This document shows, one piece after another, positions 44,241 through 53,719 of a stretch of DNA of 64,000 bases. The notes below the pieces were generated by a model. That model saw nothing but the letters and a program-made list of their open reading frames with translations, had not been told where the DNA came from and searched no databases. This DNA is from Colwellia psychrerythraea 34H (GTDB lineage Bacteria; Pseudomonadota; Gammaproteobacteria; Enterobacterales; Alteromonadaceae), in assembly GCF_000012325.1 (NCBI RefSeq), contig NC_003910.7, positions 1,488,001-1,552,000 on the forward strand, given 5' to 3'. How positions within the stretch are numbered: position 1 is the first letter of the stretch; every line of letters begins with the position of its first letter. The translations under genes were made by a program, and so were the position numbers.

Positions 44241-44672
44241 GTAGGGGCGACTTCAGTCGCCAAAAACCCCACGGCAAAACAATATTTTTTGGTACCCATT
44301 TATAATAAGGCGAATAAATTCGCCTCTACGTTGGATGTGCAGTAATTAATAGACGACTTACAGAAAGGATAGGCTCTGTAGGGGCGACTTCAGTCGCCAA
44401 GCACCATCCGTGTAAATTACTCCTGTCTCATGTTGCATCCATTTTCGAGCGAATAAATTCGCCCCTACATCGGATGTGCAGTAATTAATAGACGACTTAC
44501 AGGAAGGATAGCTCTGTAGGGGCGACTTCAGTCGCCAAAAAAACCACGGCAAAACAATATTTTTTGGTACCCATTTATAATAAGGCGAATAAATTCGCCT
44601 CTACGTCGGATGTGCGGGTAATTAATAGATGACTTACAGGAGATGTCGGCCCTGTAGGTGCTGGTTCAGTCG
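44241..44672. repeat. REP/BIME array downstream of the RAYT gene
   Basis: Forward units (GTAGGGGCGA plus CTTCAGTCGCC) lie at 44241, 44378 and 44516. Inverted units (GGCGAATAAATTCGCC ending in CTAC) lie at about 44309, 44447 and 44583. A decayed forward unit lies near 44650. They alternate, and longer blocks repeat: the roughly 135-bp stretch from about 44209 to 44342 is almost identical to 44480-44613, with a variant block between. The array is a tandem BIME. Confidence 0.88.
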
Positions 44673-44753
44673 TACAAACCCGAATCCAAACCCAGCCACG
44701 GTAAGCTATCCCACTCTCATGACATTAATTATTAAGTATTTTAATAAATAAAT

Positions 44754-44780
44754 TAAAGTTAATTTTTCTGCTGCCGTTAA
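44754..44780 (+). promoter_or_regulatory. Sigma-28 promoter of flagellin B
   Basis: TAAAGTTA, 11 bases, GCCGTTAA: 14 of 16 positions match the FliA consensus. It lies 93 bp upstream of the flagellin B start. Confidence 0.82.
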
Positions 44781-44872
44781 GGTGTGTAGAACGGGAACTT
44801 GATGCACTACTGATAGTTTCACATCTTATAATTAATTAACGCATTACATTTTTCGTAAGCAGGAGTTTTAAC

Positions 44873-46423
44873 ATGGCTATTTCAGTAATTACTAACACAT
44901 CATCTCTAAACGCTCAACGTAACTTAACTAAATCAGGTGCTGGTCTACAACAATCAATGGAGCGTTTATCTTCGGGTATGCGCATTAACAGTGCTAAAGA
45001 TGATGCGGCTGGTTTGCAAATAGCTAACCGCTTAACCTCACAAATAAATGGTTTAGGTGTTGCACAGCGTAATGCTAATGACGGTATTTCAATTGCACAA
45101 ACCGCAGAGGGTGCTATGCAAGCATCAACTGACATTTTACAACGTATGCGTGAATTGGCCTTGCAATCTGCCAACGGCTCGAATTCTGATGATGACCGTG
45201 CAGCAATGCAAAAAGAAGTCACGGCATTAAGTAGTGAACTTACTCGTATTTCAGAGACTACCTCATTTGGTGGTCAACAATTACTTGATGGTAGTTTTGG
45301 CTCTAAAAACTTTCAAGTTGGCTCTAACGCTAATGAAACAATTTCATTTACTTTAACGAGTACCGCTGCTGCTGATATAGGTTCAGATAACAGTGCTGTA
45401 ACTGGTGCGATTAGTTTCACCGGTTTTGGTGGAGCAATAGACGCTACCGCAGGCACTGCTGGTTTAACTGGCGAGAGCCTTGATGTGGCGGTCAATGGTA
45501 CTACAACGACTGTGGCGTTGACTGATGATATGTCAGCTGCCGACCTTGCAACGAGCTTAAATAGTGTATCAGGACTAAGTGGTGTTACCGCTTCCACCGA
45601 AGCGTTAATAAATATAACCGCAATGGGTGATACTGCGGATACAGTGACTTTAAGCATTGATGGTAATGATATTGGAGCCTATACATTCGACGGTGGCAGT
45701 ACCGCGCAAGATGAAACCGATTTAGCCGCTATGATAAACACTGATGCGAATATGGTTACTGCGGGCATTACGGCAACGGTCAATGCTAATAATGAAATTT
45801 CAATTGTTAAGGCCGATGGTAGTGAGCTTAGCATCGAGGTCACTGATATTACATCATCAACTGCAAATGTTACTTCAATTACTATAGACGCAGCAGACTC
45901 AGCCGGTACCAATGCAGCTACGGGTACTGTAACAGCAACGGCTAATAATACTAGCGCAAGTGTGGCCGCACAATTTATTACCGGAACTGTCGATTTTAGT
46001 GCTGCGACAGTTGAAGGCGATACTGCTAGTTTAACCATTGGTACAACTACTGGTAACACAACGGTTAGTGCCGCAGCGTCGACGTTAGCAATAGGTGCTT
46101 CAACTTTTTCATCTATTGAAGAGGTTAGTCTTTTGACAGAGGATGGTTCGCAAAGCGCTATTAGCGTTATTGATGGTGCATTGGCGGCAATTGATAGCCA
46201 ACGCGCTGATTTGGGTGCGGTGCAAAACCGTTTTGGCCATACCATTAGTAACTTAGCTAACATCCAAGAAAATGTATCAGCGTCACGTAGCCGTATTCAA
46301 GATACCGATTTTGCCACGGAAACAGCGCAAATGACTAAAAACCAAATATTGCAACAAGCAGGTACGTCAATTTTAGCGCAGGCTAACCAATTACCACAAG
46401 CGGCATTAAGTCTAATCGGCTAA
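44873..46423 (+). CDS. Flagellin B
   Basis: A 516-residue flagellin, close paralogue of flagellin A. The N-terminal region (1-162) and C-terminal region (414-516) match at protein level with scattered replacements (for example [14 protein letters not shown] versus [13 protein letters not shown]) and many silent changes. Residues 163-413 are encoded by DNA identical to flagellin A. It has a sigma-28 promoter, unlike flagellin A, and CAGGAG before the ATG. It lies upstream of flaG and fliD. Confidence 0.96.
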   Translation: MAISVITNTSSLNAQRNLTKSGAGLQQSMERLSSGMRINSAKDDAAGLQIANRLTSQINGLGVAQRNANDGISIAQTAEGAMQASTDILQRMRELALQSANGSNSDDDRAAMQKEVTALSSELTRISETTSFGGQQLLDGSFGSKNFQVGSNANETISFTLTSTAAADIGSDNSAVTGAISFTGFGGAIDATAGTAGLTGESLDVAVNGTTTTVALTDDMSAADLATSLNSVSGLSGVTASTEALINITAMGDTADTVTLSIDGNDIGAYTFDGGSTAQDETDLAAMINTDANMVTAGITATVNANNEISIVKADGSELSIEVTDITSSTANVTSITIDAADSAGTNAATGTVTATANNTSASVAAQFITGTVDFSAATVEGDTASLTIGTTTGNTTVSAAASTLAIGASTFSSIEEVSLLTEDGSQSAISVIDGALAAIDSQRADLGAVQNRFGHTISNLANIQENVSASRSRIQDTDFATETAQMTKNQILQQAGTSILAQANQLPQAALSLIG

Positions 46424-46461
46424 ACGCTTAGTAATTAATTAGGCCCAGCCTAAAAGGTTTT

Positions 46462-46492
46462 AAAGGAAGGGGCCATTTACCTCTTCCTTTTT
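46462..46492 (+). terminator. Terminator of flagellin B
   Basis: AAAGGAAG pairs with CTTCCTTT over a 13-nt loop, followed by T residues. Confidence 0.75.
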
Positions 46493-46613
46493 GCGTTTAA
46501 TAATATCAGAAGATAAATCGTATTTTAAAGTAGCTAAATAGTAGTTGTTTAATTGTTAAACAAGGTGAGGTTATTACCTTAAATAGCGGTTATAATAACG
46601 TAAGGAGTCTCTA

Positions 46614-47021
46614 ATGAATGCAATAGAAAGTAGTACAGACCTTAGTTTGACTAGCTTAACTCCTGAGTTTAAGAAACCGAATGAATCAACAAAAGTAACC
46701 GATGATTCATCCGTTAACAAACTCGTTGAAAGTGTTAATGAACAACCTAAGACCTCGGTCAATGAACAAATCAATAATGATAATGAAACACCGCTATCAC
46801 CTAAACAACTTGAGAAAGTGGCGCAACAATTGCAGGATTTTGTTGGCGAAATGAATCGAGGTTTGGAGTTTTCGGTAGATAAAGATTCAGGTCGAGATGT
46901 CATTAAAGTGATTGATAAAACCAGTGGTGACTTGGTTAAACAATACCCATCAGAAGAAGTGTTAACCCTAGTGGCTAAATTATCTGATTCGGTTGGTGGT
47001 TTTATTGACGCTAAGGTATAG
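46614..47021 (+). CDS. flaG: FlaG family flagellar protein
   Basis: A 135-residue protein. The N-terminal half is polar and low-complexity; the C-terminal half (about 65-135) carries the FlaG domain, with LEFSVDKDSGRDVIKVIDKTSGDLVKQYPSEEVLTL. FlaG proteins lie between flagellin and fliD in polar systems and influence filament length; the mechanism is unclear. AAGGAG precedes the ATG, and fliD follows after 74 bp. Confidence 0.9.
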   Translation: MNAIESSTDLSLTSLTPEFKKPNESTKVTDDSSVNKLVESVNEQPKTSVNEQINNDNETPLSPKQLEKVAQQLQDFVGEMNRGLEFSVDKDSGRDVIKVIDKTSGDLVKQYPSEEVLTLVAKLSDSVGGFIDAKV

Positions 47022-47095
47022 CTGCTTACTTTTAATTTGTTGTTTATCTAATCACAGTATTAAATTGAGTTTTACTTAAATATATAGGAGGTTTT

Positions 47096-48532
47096 ATGCC
47101 TGACTTAACGTTTACAGGGATAGGCTCAGGATTAAAGGTTAGCGAAATAGTTAATGCTATTGTTGGTGCTGAGAAAGCCCCTTTTATTTCTCGAGCTAAC
47201 AAACAACAAGCAGAGATGACTACTGATATTTCTGCCATTGGTGCATTAAAATCTGCACTAGAGAGTGTTGAATCTTCTATTTCAAGTTTAGCTGATGCCG
47301 ATAACTATCAATTACGTACCGCAAGTGGAGCAGATAGTTTTGTAGGACTCAGTGCTAGCAAAGATGCACAAATAGGTAATTACTCAGTAAAGGTGGATGT
47401 ACTTTCACAATCGCATAAGTTGATGTCTGGTGCGATGGCTGAAGATGAACAGGTTGGCGAAGGCACATTAAATATTGCCGTTGCAGAGACTAATTTTAAT
47501 ATAGCCGTTTCAGCAAGTGATACGTTAAGTGATATTCGTGATGCGATAAATGACAGTGACGATAATGAGTCAGTTATTGCTACCATTGTTACGGATGATG
47601 CCGGTCAACATTTGATAATGACCAGTAAAGAAACAGGGGTAGCTAACGCAATTACAACTACCGTGACTGATCTTGATGATAATAATAACGTAGATGGTTT
47701 AGTTGGTCTTTCAAGGTTAGCTTATGATGTTTCGGATCCTGATGATAGTTTACATATCAAAAACTTAACTCAAATAGATGAAGCCGTTGACGCACAAATT
47801 ACCATCGATGGAACTCTCGTGGTAACGAGCAGTACAAATGAATTTAAAAACGTTATCGATGGCGTAGATATTACCGCCAAAAAAATGCATGACGTTGATG
47901 ATAATGATGATGTTAGCCGAATTAGTTTCAAAGAAAACAATGGTAATATAAAGTCAGGCTTGGAAGGCTTTGTAAAAAGTTATAATGAACTACAAGTGCT
48001 TAGTAAACAATTAGGAGCTGCTGGTGAAAGTGGCAGTGGTCCACTTGCCGGAGACTCATTGCTGCGTGGTGTTATGGGAAAACTACGTCAACAATTTAGC
48101 CAAGCATTTGATATGGGCAACGGCAATAGTATGTCGCTTTCACAACTTGGTGTAGAAAGTGATCAGTACGGTGTATTGAGTTTAGACACTGAAACATTGA
48201 ACGAATATATTGATAGTGATGTCGCAGGTGTGCAACAATTTTTTGTCGGTACTGATTCTGAAAATGGTTTTGCGAGCTCGCTTGAAGAATTGACAGGTTT
48301 TTATACTGACACTGATGGTGTTATTCAAAACCGTATTGATAGTGGAACCAGCCAGTTAGACAGATTGGATGATGACTATTTAGCGTTTGAACGGAGAATG
48401 GATTCATTAGAAGCTCGTTTGTTTAAGCAGTATAACGCTATGGATTTAATTGTAGCGAATTTAAACTCCACAAGCTCATTCTTGTTAGCACAGCTTGATA
48501 ATATGCCAGGTGTTGTTAGAAAAGATAACTAA
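47096..48532 (+). CDS. fliD: Filament cap protein FliD
   Basis: A 478-residue filament cap (HAP2). The N-terminus FTGIGSGLKVSEIVNAIVGAEKAPF and the C-terminal helical region (DDYLAFERRMDSLEARLFKQYNAMDLIVANLNSTSSFL) are diagnostic. The middle domain (about 70-260) is acidic and rich in Asp and Asn. A strong ribosome site (TAGGAGG) precedes the ATG. It caps the filament and folds flagellin at the tip. Confidence 0.95.
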   Translation: MPDLTFTGIGSGLKVSEIVNAIVGAEKAPFISRANKQQAEMTTDISAIGALKSALESVESSISSLADADNYQLRTASGADSFVGLSASKDAQIGNYSVKVDVLSQSHKLMSGAMAEDEQVGEGTLNIAVAETNFNIAVSASDTLSDIRDAINDSDDNESVIATIVTDDAGQHLIMTSKETGVANAITTTVTDLDDNNNVDGLVGLSRLAYDVSDPDDSLHIKNLTQIDEAVDAQITIDGTLVVTSSTNEFKNVIDGVDITAKKMHDVDDNDDVSRISFKENNGNIKSGLEGFVKSYNELQVLSKQLGAAGESGSGPLAGDSLLRGVMGKLRQQFSQAFDMGNGNSMSLSQLGVESDQYGVLSLDTETLNEYIDSDVAGVQQFFVGTDSENGFASSLEELTGFYTDTDGVIQNRIDSGTSQLDRLDDDYLAFERRMDSLEARLFKQYNAMDLIVANLNSTSSFLLAQLDNMPGVVRKDN

Positions 48533-49130
48533 CAAGAATACATAAACTGCAACGAGTAAAAGAATCAATAAACCTTCAATAAAGTAATGAATAAGCTATC
48601 AAAAAAGTCTTAAATTCTAATAAGGAGTAAACACTTATAGTAAAATGGCTATTTTCTTATGAAGGTGAGCTGCTTGTTATCACTTTACTAGTAATGCCTC
48701 CAATTTCTCTTGATGATTCTCAAGACCCAACTTTTAATTTTCAACAATGTCATTTGAAAATCCCCCCTAAATCTGGCTTTAAAATTTTTTCTTTACCATT
48801 AACTTCAATTCTTGAACCAAAGTTACGCGGTATATCACTTCTTGCGCTTAGTGGGTTGGCAATTGACATCATAAAGTCCAGTGTTGCTGCTAAGTAGTTA
48901 ATGACTAAAACAATCGGAACAAAGTTAAGTATAGAGGTGTTTTTTTTAACTGTGCAAACTAGGGCGTTCAATAGCGAAGTAATTAATAGCAGGGTAATCA
49001 ATAGAGTATGATCAAATGCAGTGATGTTTATGTGAGTGGTAACGAATATAAATTTTGGGTCTGGCAATAGGTTCTGAACTAATAGCTTTGTTAAATTAGG
49101 TAAATAGTGCTGAGGTAAATAGTATGAGTA
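48533..49130. other. Long intergenic region between fliD and fliT
   Basis: About 600 bp at the junction of convergent units. Two overlapping frames (48694-48897 plus; 48750-49067 minus, TTG start) lack ribosome sites and recognisable motifs. A decayed gene on the minus strand is possible. No confident feature is seen. Confidence 0.4.
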
Positions 49131-49508
49131 CTAATACTTTTGGTAGGATTTAGTGACTTTTTTACTCTTTTTTATTTTAATCATTTTTTCTGTTATTGCT
49201 TGTTTAGATAATTTAGCGTTAGCTATTAATTTGCTATCAAGAGTTATCATCTCCTCTAAAACCTCTGATTCTGAGCTAATACTGTCCGCTGTATTTTGCT
49301 CAAATAACTTAGTCATCAATATTTGTCGTTTTTCTGTTAATTCAGTTAACTCTTTATTTTCGTCATCAATAGATTGAATTTTGATGTTTTTTAAATCCTG
49401 CTCTTGAGGAAGAATTTTTGAGTCGGCTTGCATAACAAGTATGCGCGACAAAAGTTGTCGCGACACATCGTTGATTTGCTCAATAGACTTTTTTGTGTTG
49501 TTACCCAC
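49131..49508 (-). CDS. fliT: FliT-like flagellar chaperone
   Basis: A 125-residue highly helical, Lys/Glu/Gln-rich protein with a GTG start overlapping the fliS stop by one base (TAGTG). The position directly after fliS, small size and long amphipathic helices match FliT/FlaI-type FliD chaperones. Sequence identity to enterobacterial FliT is not obvious, so the name rests partly on context. Confidence 0.65.
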   Translation of the reverse strand: MGNNTKKSIEQINDVSRQLLSRILVMQADSKILPQEQDLKNIKIQSIDDENKELTELTEKRQILMTKLFEQNTADSISSESEVLEEMITLDSKLIANAKLSKQAITEKMIKIKKSKKVTKSYQKY

Positions 49509-49906
49509 TAAAAGCTTACCTGACCTTGAGTTTCAAGCGGTATTGAGTCCCAACCAGCTTTTATTGGTAAGAGAATTTGAATCACTTCCTCTAATTTAGC
49601 AGGATCATTATTGGTACTGGCAACTAATAGCTGCTCGGAACAAAACCTATAAAGAGCAGCTAAGTTTTCCGAGACTTCACCGCCTTGTTTAAAATCTAGA
49701 GAGCCTTCTAAAACACCAATAATAGCAATGGCATTAGATAACTCTGTCCCTTTTTTTTCAAAATTACTTTGTGAAATAGCACCTTTAGCTGTAGCTATGT
49801 TCCCTAATAATTTTTGGAATAACATAGCCACTAACTGATAAGGAGAAGCTTGCTGGGCTGTGCTTTTAGTGGTTTGTTGATACTTTTTAAGTGATGCGTG
49901 TGTCAT
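49508..49906 (-). CDS. fliS: Flagellin export chaperone FliS
   Basis: A 132-residue chaperone. YQQTTKSTAQQASPYQLVAMLFQKLLGNIATAKGAI and LEGSLDFKQGGEVSENLAALYRFCSEQLL are the classic FliS pattern. It binds the flagellin C-terminus and prevents early polymerisation. The ATG at 49906 is fixed by AGGAGG five bases upstream; a GTG two codons earlier would overlap the ribosome site. It lies on the minus strand, opposite to fliD and flrA, unlike the usual collinear order. Confidence 0.93.
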   Translation of the reverse strand: MTHASLKKYQQTTKSTAQQASPYQLVAMLFQKLLGNIATAKGAISQSNFEKKGTELSNAIAIIGVLEGSLDFKQGGEVSENLAALYRFCSEQLLVASTNNDPAKLEEVIQILLPIKAGWDSIPLETQGQVSF

Positions 49907-50012
49907 AGACACCTCCTAGTTTACTATAGCGTTATTATAGAAAACTTGTAGAATTGAAACAATAGTTTTAGGTTTAACTCAGTTAAAATAAGTTAAGCTA
50001 AACGAAACAGAA

Positions 50013-50297
50013 CTAAACTAAGGGTTGGTTATTTACGGTAACCGCAAGACCTTCATCTTTTGCTTTTGTATAGGCTTGTTGCAATACGTTATGAGTTATA
50101 TCTTCTTCATTATTAATAACGCCGTTACCCAAGACTTCAATATTATCCCAACCACGAGCGACTAAATATTCTTCAATTTGGCTAAGTTGCTGTTCAAAAG
50201 GCATCTCCCTTGAGAACATATTAAACTCATGACGGGTTCCTTTAGTGAATTCTTCATTATCATGCATTAATTCAGCAGTACCGTTTATGATCAACAT
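50013..50297 (-). CDS. 94-residue protein of unknown function in the fliS unit
   Basis: An acidic soluble protein with no signal peptide or membrane segment. It has a central EFNMFSREMPFEQQLSQIEEYL helix and an EDITHNVLQQAYTKAKDEGLAVTVNN tail. AGGAAA lies six bases before the ATG. A sigma-54-type promoter lies 52 bp upstream, and fliS follows on the same strand after 107 bp. The context suggests a flagellum-linked role, perhaps chaperone or regulator. I do not recognise the family. Confidence 0.72.
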   Translation of the reverse strand: MLIINGTAELMHDNEEFTKGTRHEFNMFSREMPFEQQLSQIEEYLVARGWDNIEVLGNGVINNEEDITHNVLQQAYTKAKDEGLAVTVNNQPLV

Positions 50298-50348
50298 CTG
50301 ACTTTCCTATTTTATAAAATATGGTTGTTAACATTCATTAATCATCTA

Positions 50349-50364
50349 TGCTTTTTTTATGCCA
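50349..50364 (-). promoter_or_regulatory. Sigma-54-type promoter of the 94-residue/fliS/fliT unit
   Basis: On the minus strand TGGCAT, five bases, AAGCA, with exact GG-N10-GC spacing, 52 bp upstream of the 94-residue gene. Confidence 0.6.
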
Positions 50365-50728
50365 ATTTTTTAATTATTATATTTTGTATTTAATTCATTG
50401 ATTATTAACATTTTTATATTTATACAAACTGAATGAGAAGTAATCAAGATAGATGTTAGAACCAAATTTCAACTTTTTGACAGTATTATTACAAACCAGA
50501 CTGGTTAATTTGTAACGTATTTCTAGTTTATCTTTAATTAATCATTATGGATAAAATTCACTTATGAATAAACAACCTCATCTACTATTAAATTTTGATA
50601 TATGACAATAAAATGACTAGTGTGCGTCAAGTTTTTGTTGCTTAAAATAAATTAATGGCTAAAATTGCCTAAAACGCTATAAACAAGACTAAAAATAGCA
50701 CGTTAGCATTAACCGTGAAGAGTTAAAT
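50365..50728. other. AT-rich upstream region of flrA
   Basis: No gene is seen. A possible sigma-70 promoter (TTGCTT, 16 bp, TAAAAT; about 50639-50666) lies upstream of flrA. FlrA is the top of the flagellar hierarchy and is normally not sigma-54-dependent, which fits. Confidence 0.4.
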
Positions 50729-52258
50729 ATGATTGATAATCCAGTAGTTACCTCAGTAGTAACAGGTCATAAACAAATATTAGTCGTTGATAACGACGCA
50801 GGTAGAAGCCAGCAACTAAGTACGGTACTTGCTTTTGTTGGAGAGCACTTTATCCATTGCTCGCAAGAGCAAGCAATCGAAAAGTTAGCTGATTGTAGTC
50901 ATATTCTCACGGTAATATTAACGGGTAATGTTAGTCATGATTGCACTGCTTTAATTAAAGTTAACCCTAGCGTTCCGTTTATTCTTCATGATGTACTTGA
51001 TGCCAATGAGTTAGTCGTTAACGTTAATGTCATTGGTACCCTAGCCGCACCACTTAATTATGCTCAACTTACCGAGCAAATTCACCATTGTCATCAATAT
51101 CACAATAAATTACCGCGTAAAGGTAACAAACTTAGTTCTAGTGCTTTATTTCGCTCATTGGTTGGTAGCAGCGAGCCGATGGCACAAGTGCGATTTTTGA
51201 TTGAGCAAGTAGCGAAAACACCTGCCAGTGTTTTAGTGCTTGGGGAGTCAGGGACAGGTAAAGAGGTTATTGCACGAAATATTCATAACTTATCTGACCG
51301 AGCAAAAGAAGCCTTTGTACCCGTTAACTGTGGTGCTATTCCAGCTGAACTTCTTGAAAGTGAATTATTTGGCCACGAAAAAGGAGCTTTCACGGGTGCT
51401 ATTTCTACTCGTAAAGGTCGTTTTGAATTAGCTGAAGGCGGTACACTATTTTTAGATGAAATAGGTGATATGCCGCAACCTATGCAAGTAAAATTGCTGC
51501 GTGTTTTACAAGAGCGCACTTTTGAACGAGTAGGTGGCAGTAAGAGCATTAAAGCTAACGTTCGTATTGTTGCAGCTACTCATCAAGACTTGGAAGAAAT
51601 GATCAAAGAAGGGAGTTTTAGGGAAGATTTATTCTATCGCTTGAATGTATTCCCAATAGATACTCCATCATTACGTGAGCGAAAAGAAGATATTCCACTG
51701 TTATTAAAAGAGCTGCTTACTCGCTTTGAACACGAACAAAATAAAACGGTACGCTTTACTGAAAAAGCGATAGAGTCGTTGATGGAACACCCATGGCCGG
51801 GTAATGTTCGAGAACTATCAAACTTAATTGAACGTATGTTAATTATGTACGGTGATCAAATTGTTGATGTTACCGAACTGCCTTATAAATATCAGCATGT
51901 AGATGTACAAGCTTATAATCCTGAATACCCTGAAGAGTTGCAAGAACACGATGTAATAAACGAACTTTTCGGTGGCTTTGATTATGATGACGACGACAAC
52001 GATGATGAAAGTGAGCAAGGTGAATTAACGGCTGGAAGTGATATTAATGGCGTGCAAAGCTCTACTGACGCGACCTTATTACCTAGTGACGGTTTAAACT
52101 TAAAAGAACATTTAGCAGAACTTGAAGTGTCTTTAATTAATCAATCGTTAAGTAAGCATGATTATGTGGTTGCTAGGGCTGCAGAAACACTTGGCATGCG
52201 TAGAACTACGCTAGTTGAAAAAATGCGTAAATATGATTTACATAAACCAAGTGAGTAA
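50729..52258 (+). CDS. flrA: Flagellar master regulator FlrA (FleQ type)
   Basis: A 509-residue sigma-54 activator. The N-terminal receiver-like domain (about 14-122) lacks the phospho-acceptor aspartate, as in FleQ. The AAA+ domain has Walker A GESGTGKE (172-179), the sigma-54 contact motif GAFTGA (219-224) and a Walker B region [10 protein letters not shown] strongly acidic linker (about 418-431, [15 protein letters not shown]) precedes the Fis-type helix-turn-helix ([22 protein letters not shown]). It is expected to activate flrBC and other early genes. GAAGAG lies before the ATG. Confidence 0.93.
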   Translation: MIDNPVVTSVVTGHKQILVVDNDAGRSQQLSTVLAFVGEHFIHCSQEQAIEKLADCSHILTVILTGNVSHDCTALIKVNPSVPFILHDVLDANELVVNVNVIGTLAAPLNYAQLTEQIHHCHQYHNKLPRKGNKLSSSALFRSLVGSSEPMAQVRFLIEQVAKTPASVLVLGESGTGKEVIARNIHNLSDRAKEAFVPVNCGAIPAELLESELFGHEKGAFTGAISTRKGRFELAEGGTLFLDEIGDMPQPMQVKLLRVLQERTFERVGGSKSIKANVRIVAATHQDLEEMIKEGSFREDLFYRLNVFPIDTPSLRERKEDIPLLLKELLTRFEHEQNKTVRFTEKAIESLMEHPWPGNVRELSNLIERMLIMYGDQIVDVTELPYKYQHVDVQAYNPEYPEELQEHDVINELFGGFDYDDDDNDDESEQGELTAGSDINGVQSSTDATLLPSDGLNLKEHLAELEVSLINQSLSKHDYVVARAAETLGMRRTTLVEKMRKYDLHKPSE

Positions 52259-52371
52259 TATGACTAAGGTTAATAGTTAAGATTGATCGTTAAGGTCAAT
52301 AGATTGACAGAAAATAGTAATGGATATCTACTGTTTTTATTTTAAATCATTGAATTTAAACATAAAAATAG

Positions 52372-52387
52372 TGGCATAGTAAATGCT
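52372..52387 (+). promoter_or_regulatory. Sigma-54-type promoter of flrBC
   Basis: TGGCAT, five bases, ATGCT with GG-N10-GC spacing, 37 bp before flrB. FlrA-dependent sigma-54 transcription of flrBC is known in Vibrio. Confidence 0.65.
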
Positions 52388-52423
52388 TTATAGGTACTAG
52401 ATAGTTTTTTTGAGTACCTATGT

Positions 52424-53719
52424 ATGGCACAAGTTATGTCACAAGCAAACCCTACAGTAGTTCCTAGTAATGCTAGTATTAGAGAATCGAGCGCTAATGC
52501 TGCGTTTCATTCAGTTAATATTGTCGGAGCTAATAAACCTTCTTTGCTAGCGCATGAAGCGTTTCCTGGTGAATTAGCGGCATTGAGAGCACAAGCATCT
52601 CAAAGTACAAAACATAACTTTTCTCCACGTAAAATCGCCAATACGAAATACCTTCATAGCTCAACGTCAGAAAAACAGTCACTTAGTAATAATTTATTAG
52701 CAGATCAGCTAATCGAAGTGATGCCAACAGGCTTAGTTATGCTGGATGGTAATGGTATTGTGGTGAAGATAAACCAAGTTGCTAGAAACTTACTTGATGA
52801 ACCAATTCTTGGCCAACCATGGTTTAATGTTATTGCTCGTTCATTCGATCCGCGTGAAGATGATTGGCATGAAATATCACTTAAAGATGGTCGCCGGGTA
52901 AAGTTAGAAATTACTAGCTTAGGCTCACAGCCTGGTCAGTTGATCATGATAACTGACCTAACCGAAACCCGTTTACTGCAAGATAAACTATCGCAAATGC
53001 AACGCCTCTCTTCGTTAGGTAAAATGGTATCAACACTCGCTCATCAAATACGTACACCTTTATCTGCCGCCATTTTATATAGCGAAAATTTATCCAACAA
53101 TAAATTAGCCGAAAATTATCGGATAAAGTTTCAAGGAAAACTCAATGCGCGTTTACATGATTTAGAGCAGCAAGTGAATGATATGTTGTTATTTTCTAAA
53201 AGTGGCAAAGAACAAGTGGTTACTTCTGTAGACGTAGCAGAGCTCATTAATGATTCGGTTAATTCTATGGATGCCCTGCTAGATAAAGCGAATACAAAAG
53301 TAAAAGTACAACTGCCTGATAATGAGCTTCATATGCTCGGCAATAAAAATGCCTTAACAGGGGCCATTCAAAATTTATTACATAACTCCCTACAAGCGAT
53401 AAGTAGTAATAAGATCAGCGAACCGTTGATAAATATTCAAGTTTATAGTCAAGCCAACCATTTATATTTAAGTTTTAAAGACAATGGCCCTGGTATTGAC
53501 GCAGACGTTATCGATAAAATATTTCAGCCTTTTTATACCTCAAGTAGTAAAGGAACGGGCCTTGGTTTAGCGGTTGTTAAATCGGTAGTAAATGCGCATC
53601 AAGGTGAAGTGAGTCTACTTAACGAAGCTAATTCAGGCGCACACTTTGTTATTAAGTTACCTTTGCTAGAGCAGGGTAATGTGATGAAAAATAGTCCATC
53701 GGAGAGTGTTAATGACTGA
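52424..53719 (+). CDS. flrB: Flagellar sensor histidine kinase FlrB (FleS type)
   Basis: A 431-residue soluble kinase without membrane segments. A PAS-like domain (about 95-180, with VMLDGNGIVVKINQVARNLL) precedes the dimerisation domain with the phospho-acceptor His207 in STLAHQIRTPLSA. The ATPase domain has NLLHNSLQAI, DNGPGID and KGTGLGLAVV. It phosphorylates FlrC. The last eight bases overlap the flrC start, giving translational coupling. Confidence 0.93.
   Translation: MAQVMSQANPTVVPSNASIRESSANAAFHSVNIVGANKPSLLAHEAFPGELAALRAQASQSTKHNFSPRKIANTKYLHSSTSEKQSLSNNLLADQLIEVMPTGLVMLDGNGIVVKINQVARNLLDEPILGQPWFNVIARSFDPREDDWHEISLKDGRRVKLEITSLGSQPGQLIMITDLTETRLLQDKLSQMQRLSSLGKMVSTLAHQIRTPLSAAILYSENLSNNKLAENYRIKFQGKLNARLHDLEQQVNDMLLFSKSGKEQVVTSVDVAELINDSVNSMDALLDKANTKVKVQLPDNELHMLGNKNALTGAIQNLLHNSLQAISSNKISEPLINIQVYSQANHLYLSFKDNGPGIDADVIDKIFQPFYTSSSKGTGLGLAVVKSVVNAHQGEVSLLNEANSGAHFVIKLPLLEQGNVMKNSPSESVND

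Noticed and set aside
43520..44672. Possible CRISPR array (regularly spaced repeats)
   Set aside because: The units are short palindromes in alternating orientation with unequal spacing, and a RAYT gene lies among them; this is a REP/BIME array.
45679..46263. Long minus-strand frames inside the flagellin genes (also 42257-43042)
   Set aside because: They are antisense to clearly coding flagellin sequence; their Ala/Val-rich content is what the Ala/Thr-rich codons give on the other strand.
48750..49067. Minus-strand 105-codon frame with a hydrophobic segment, and an overlapping plus-strand frame at 48694-48897
   Set aside because: TTG start, no ribosome site and no recognisable motif; AT-rich DNA easily gives such hydrophobic frames. 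A decayed gene cannot be excluded.
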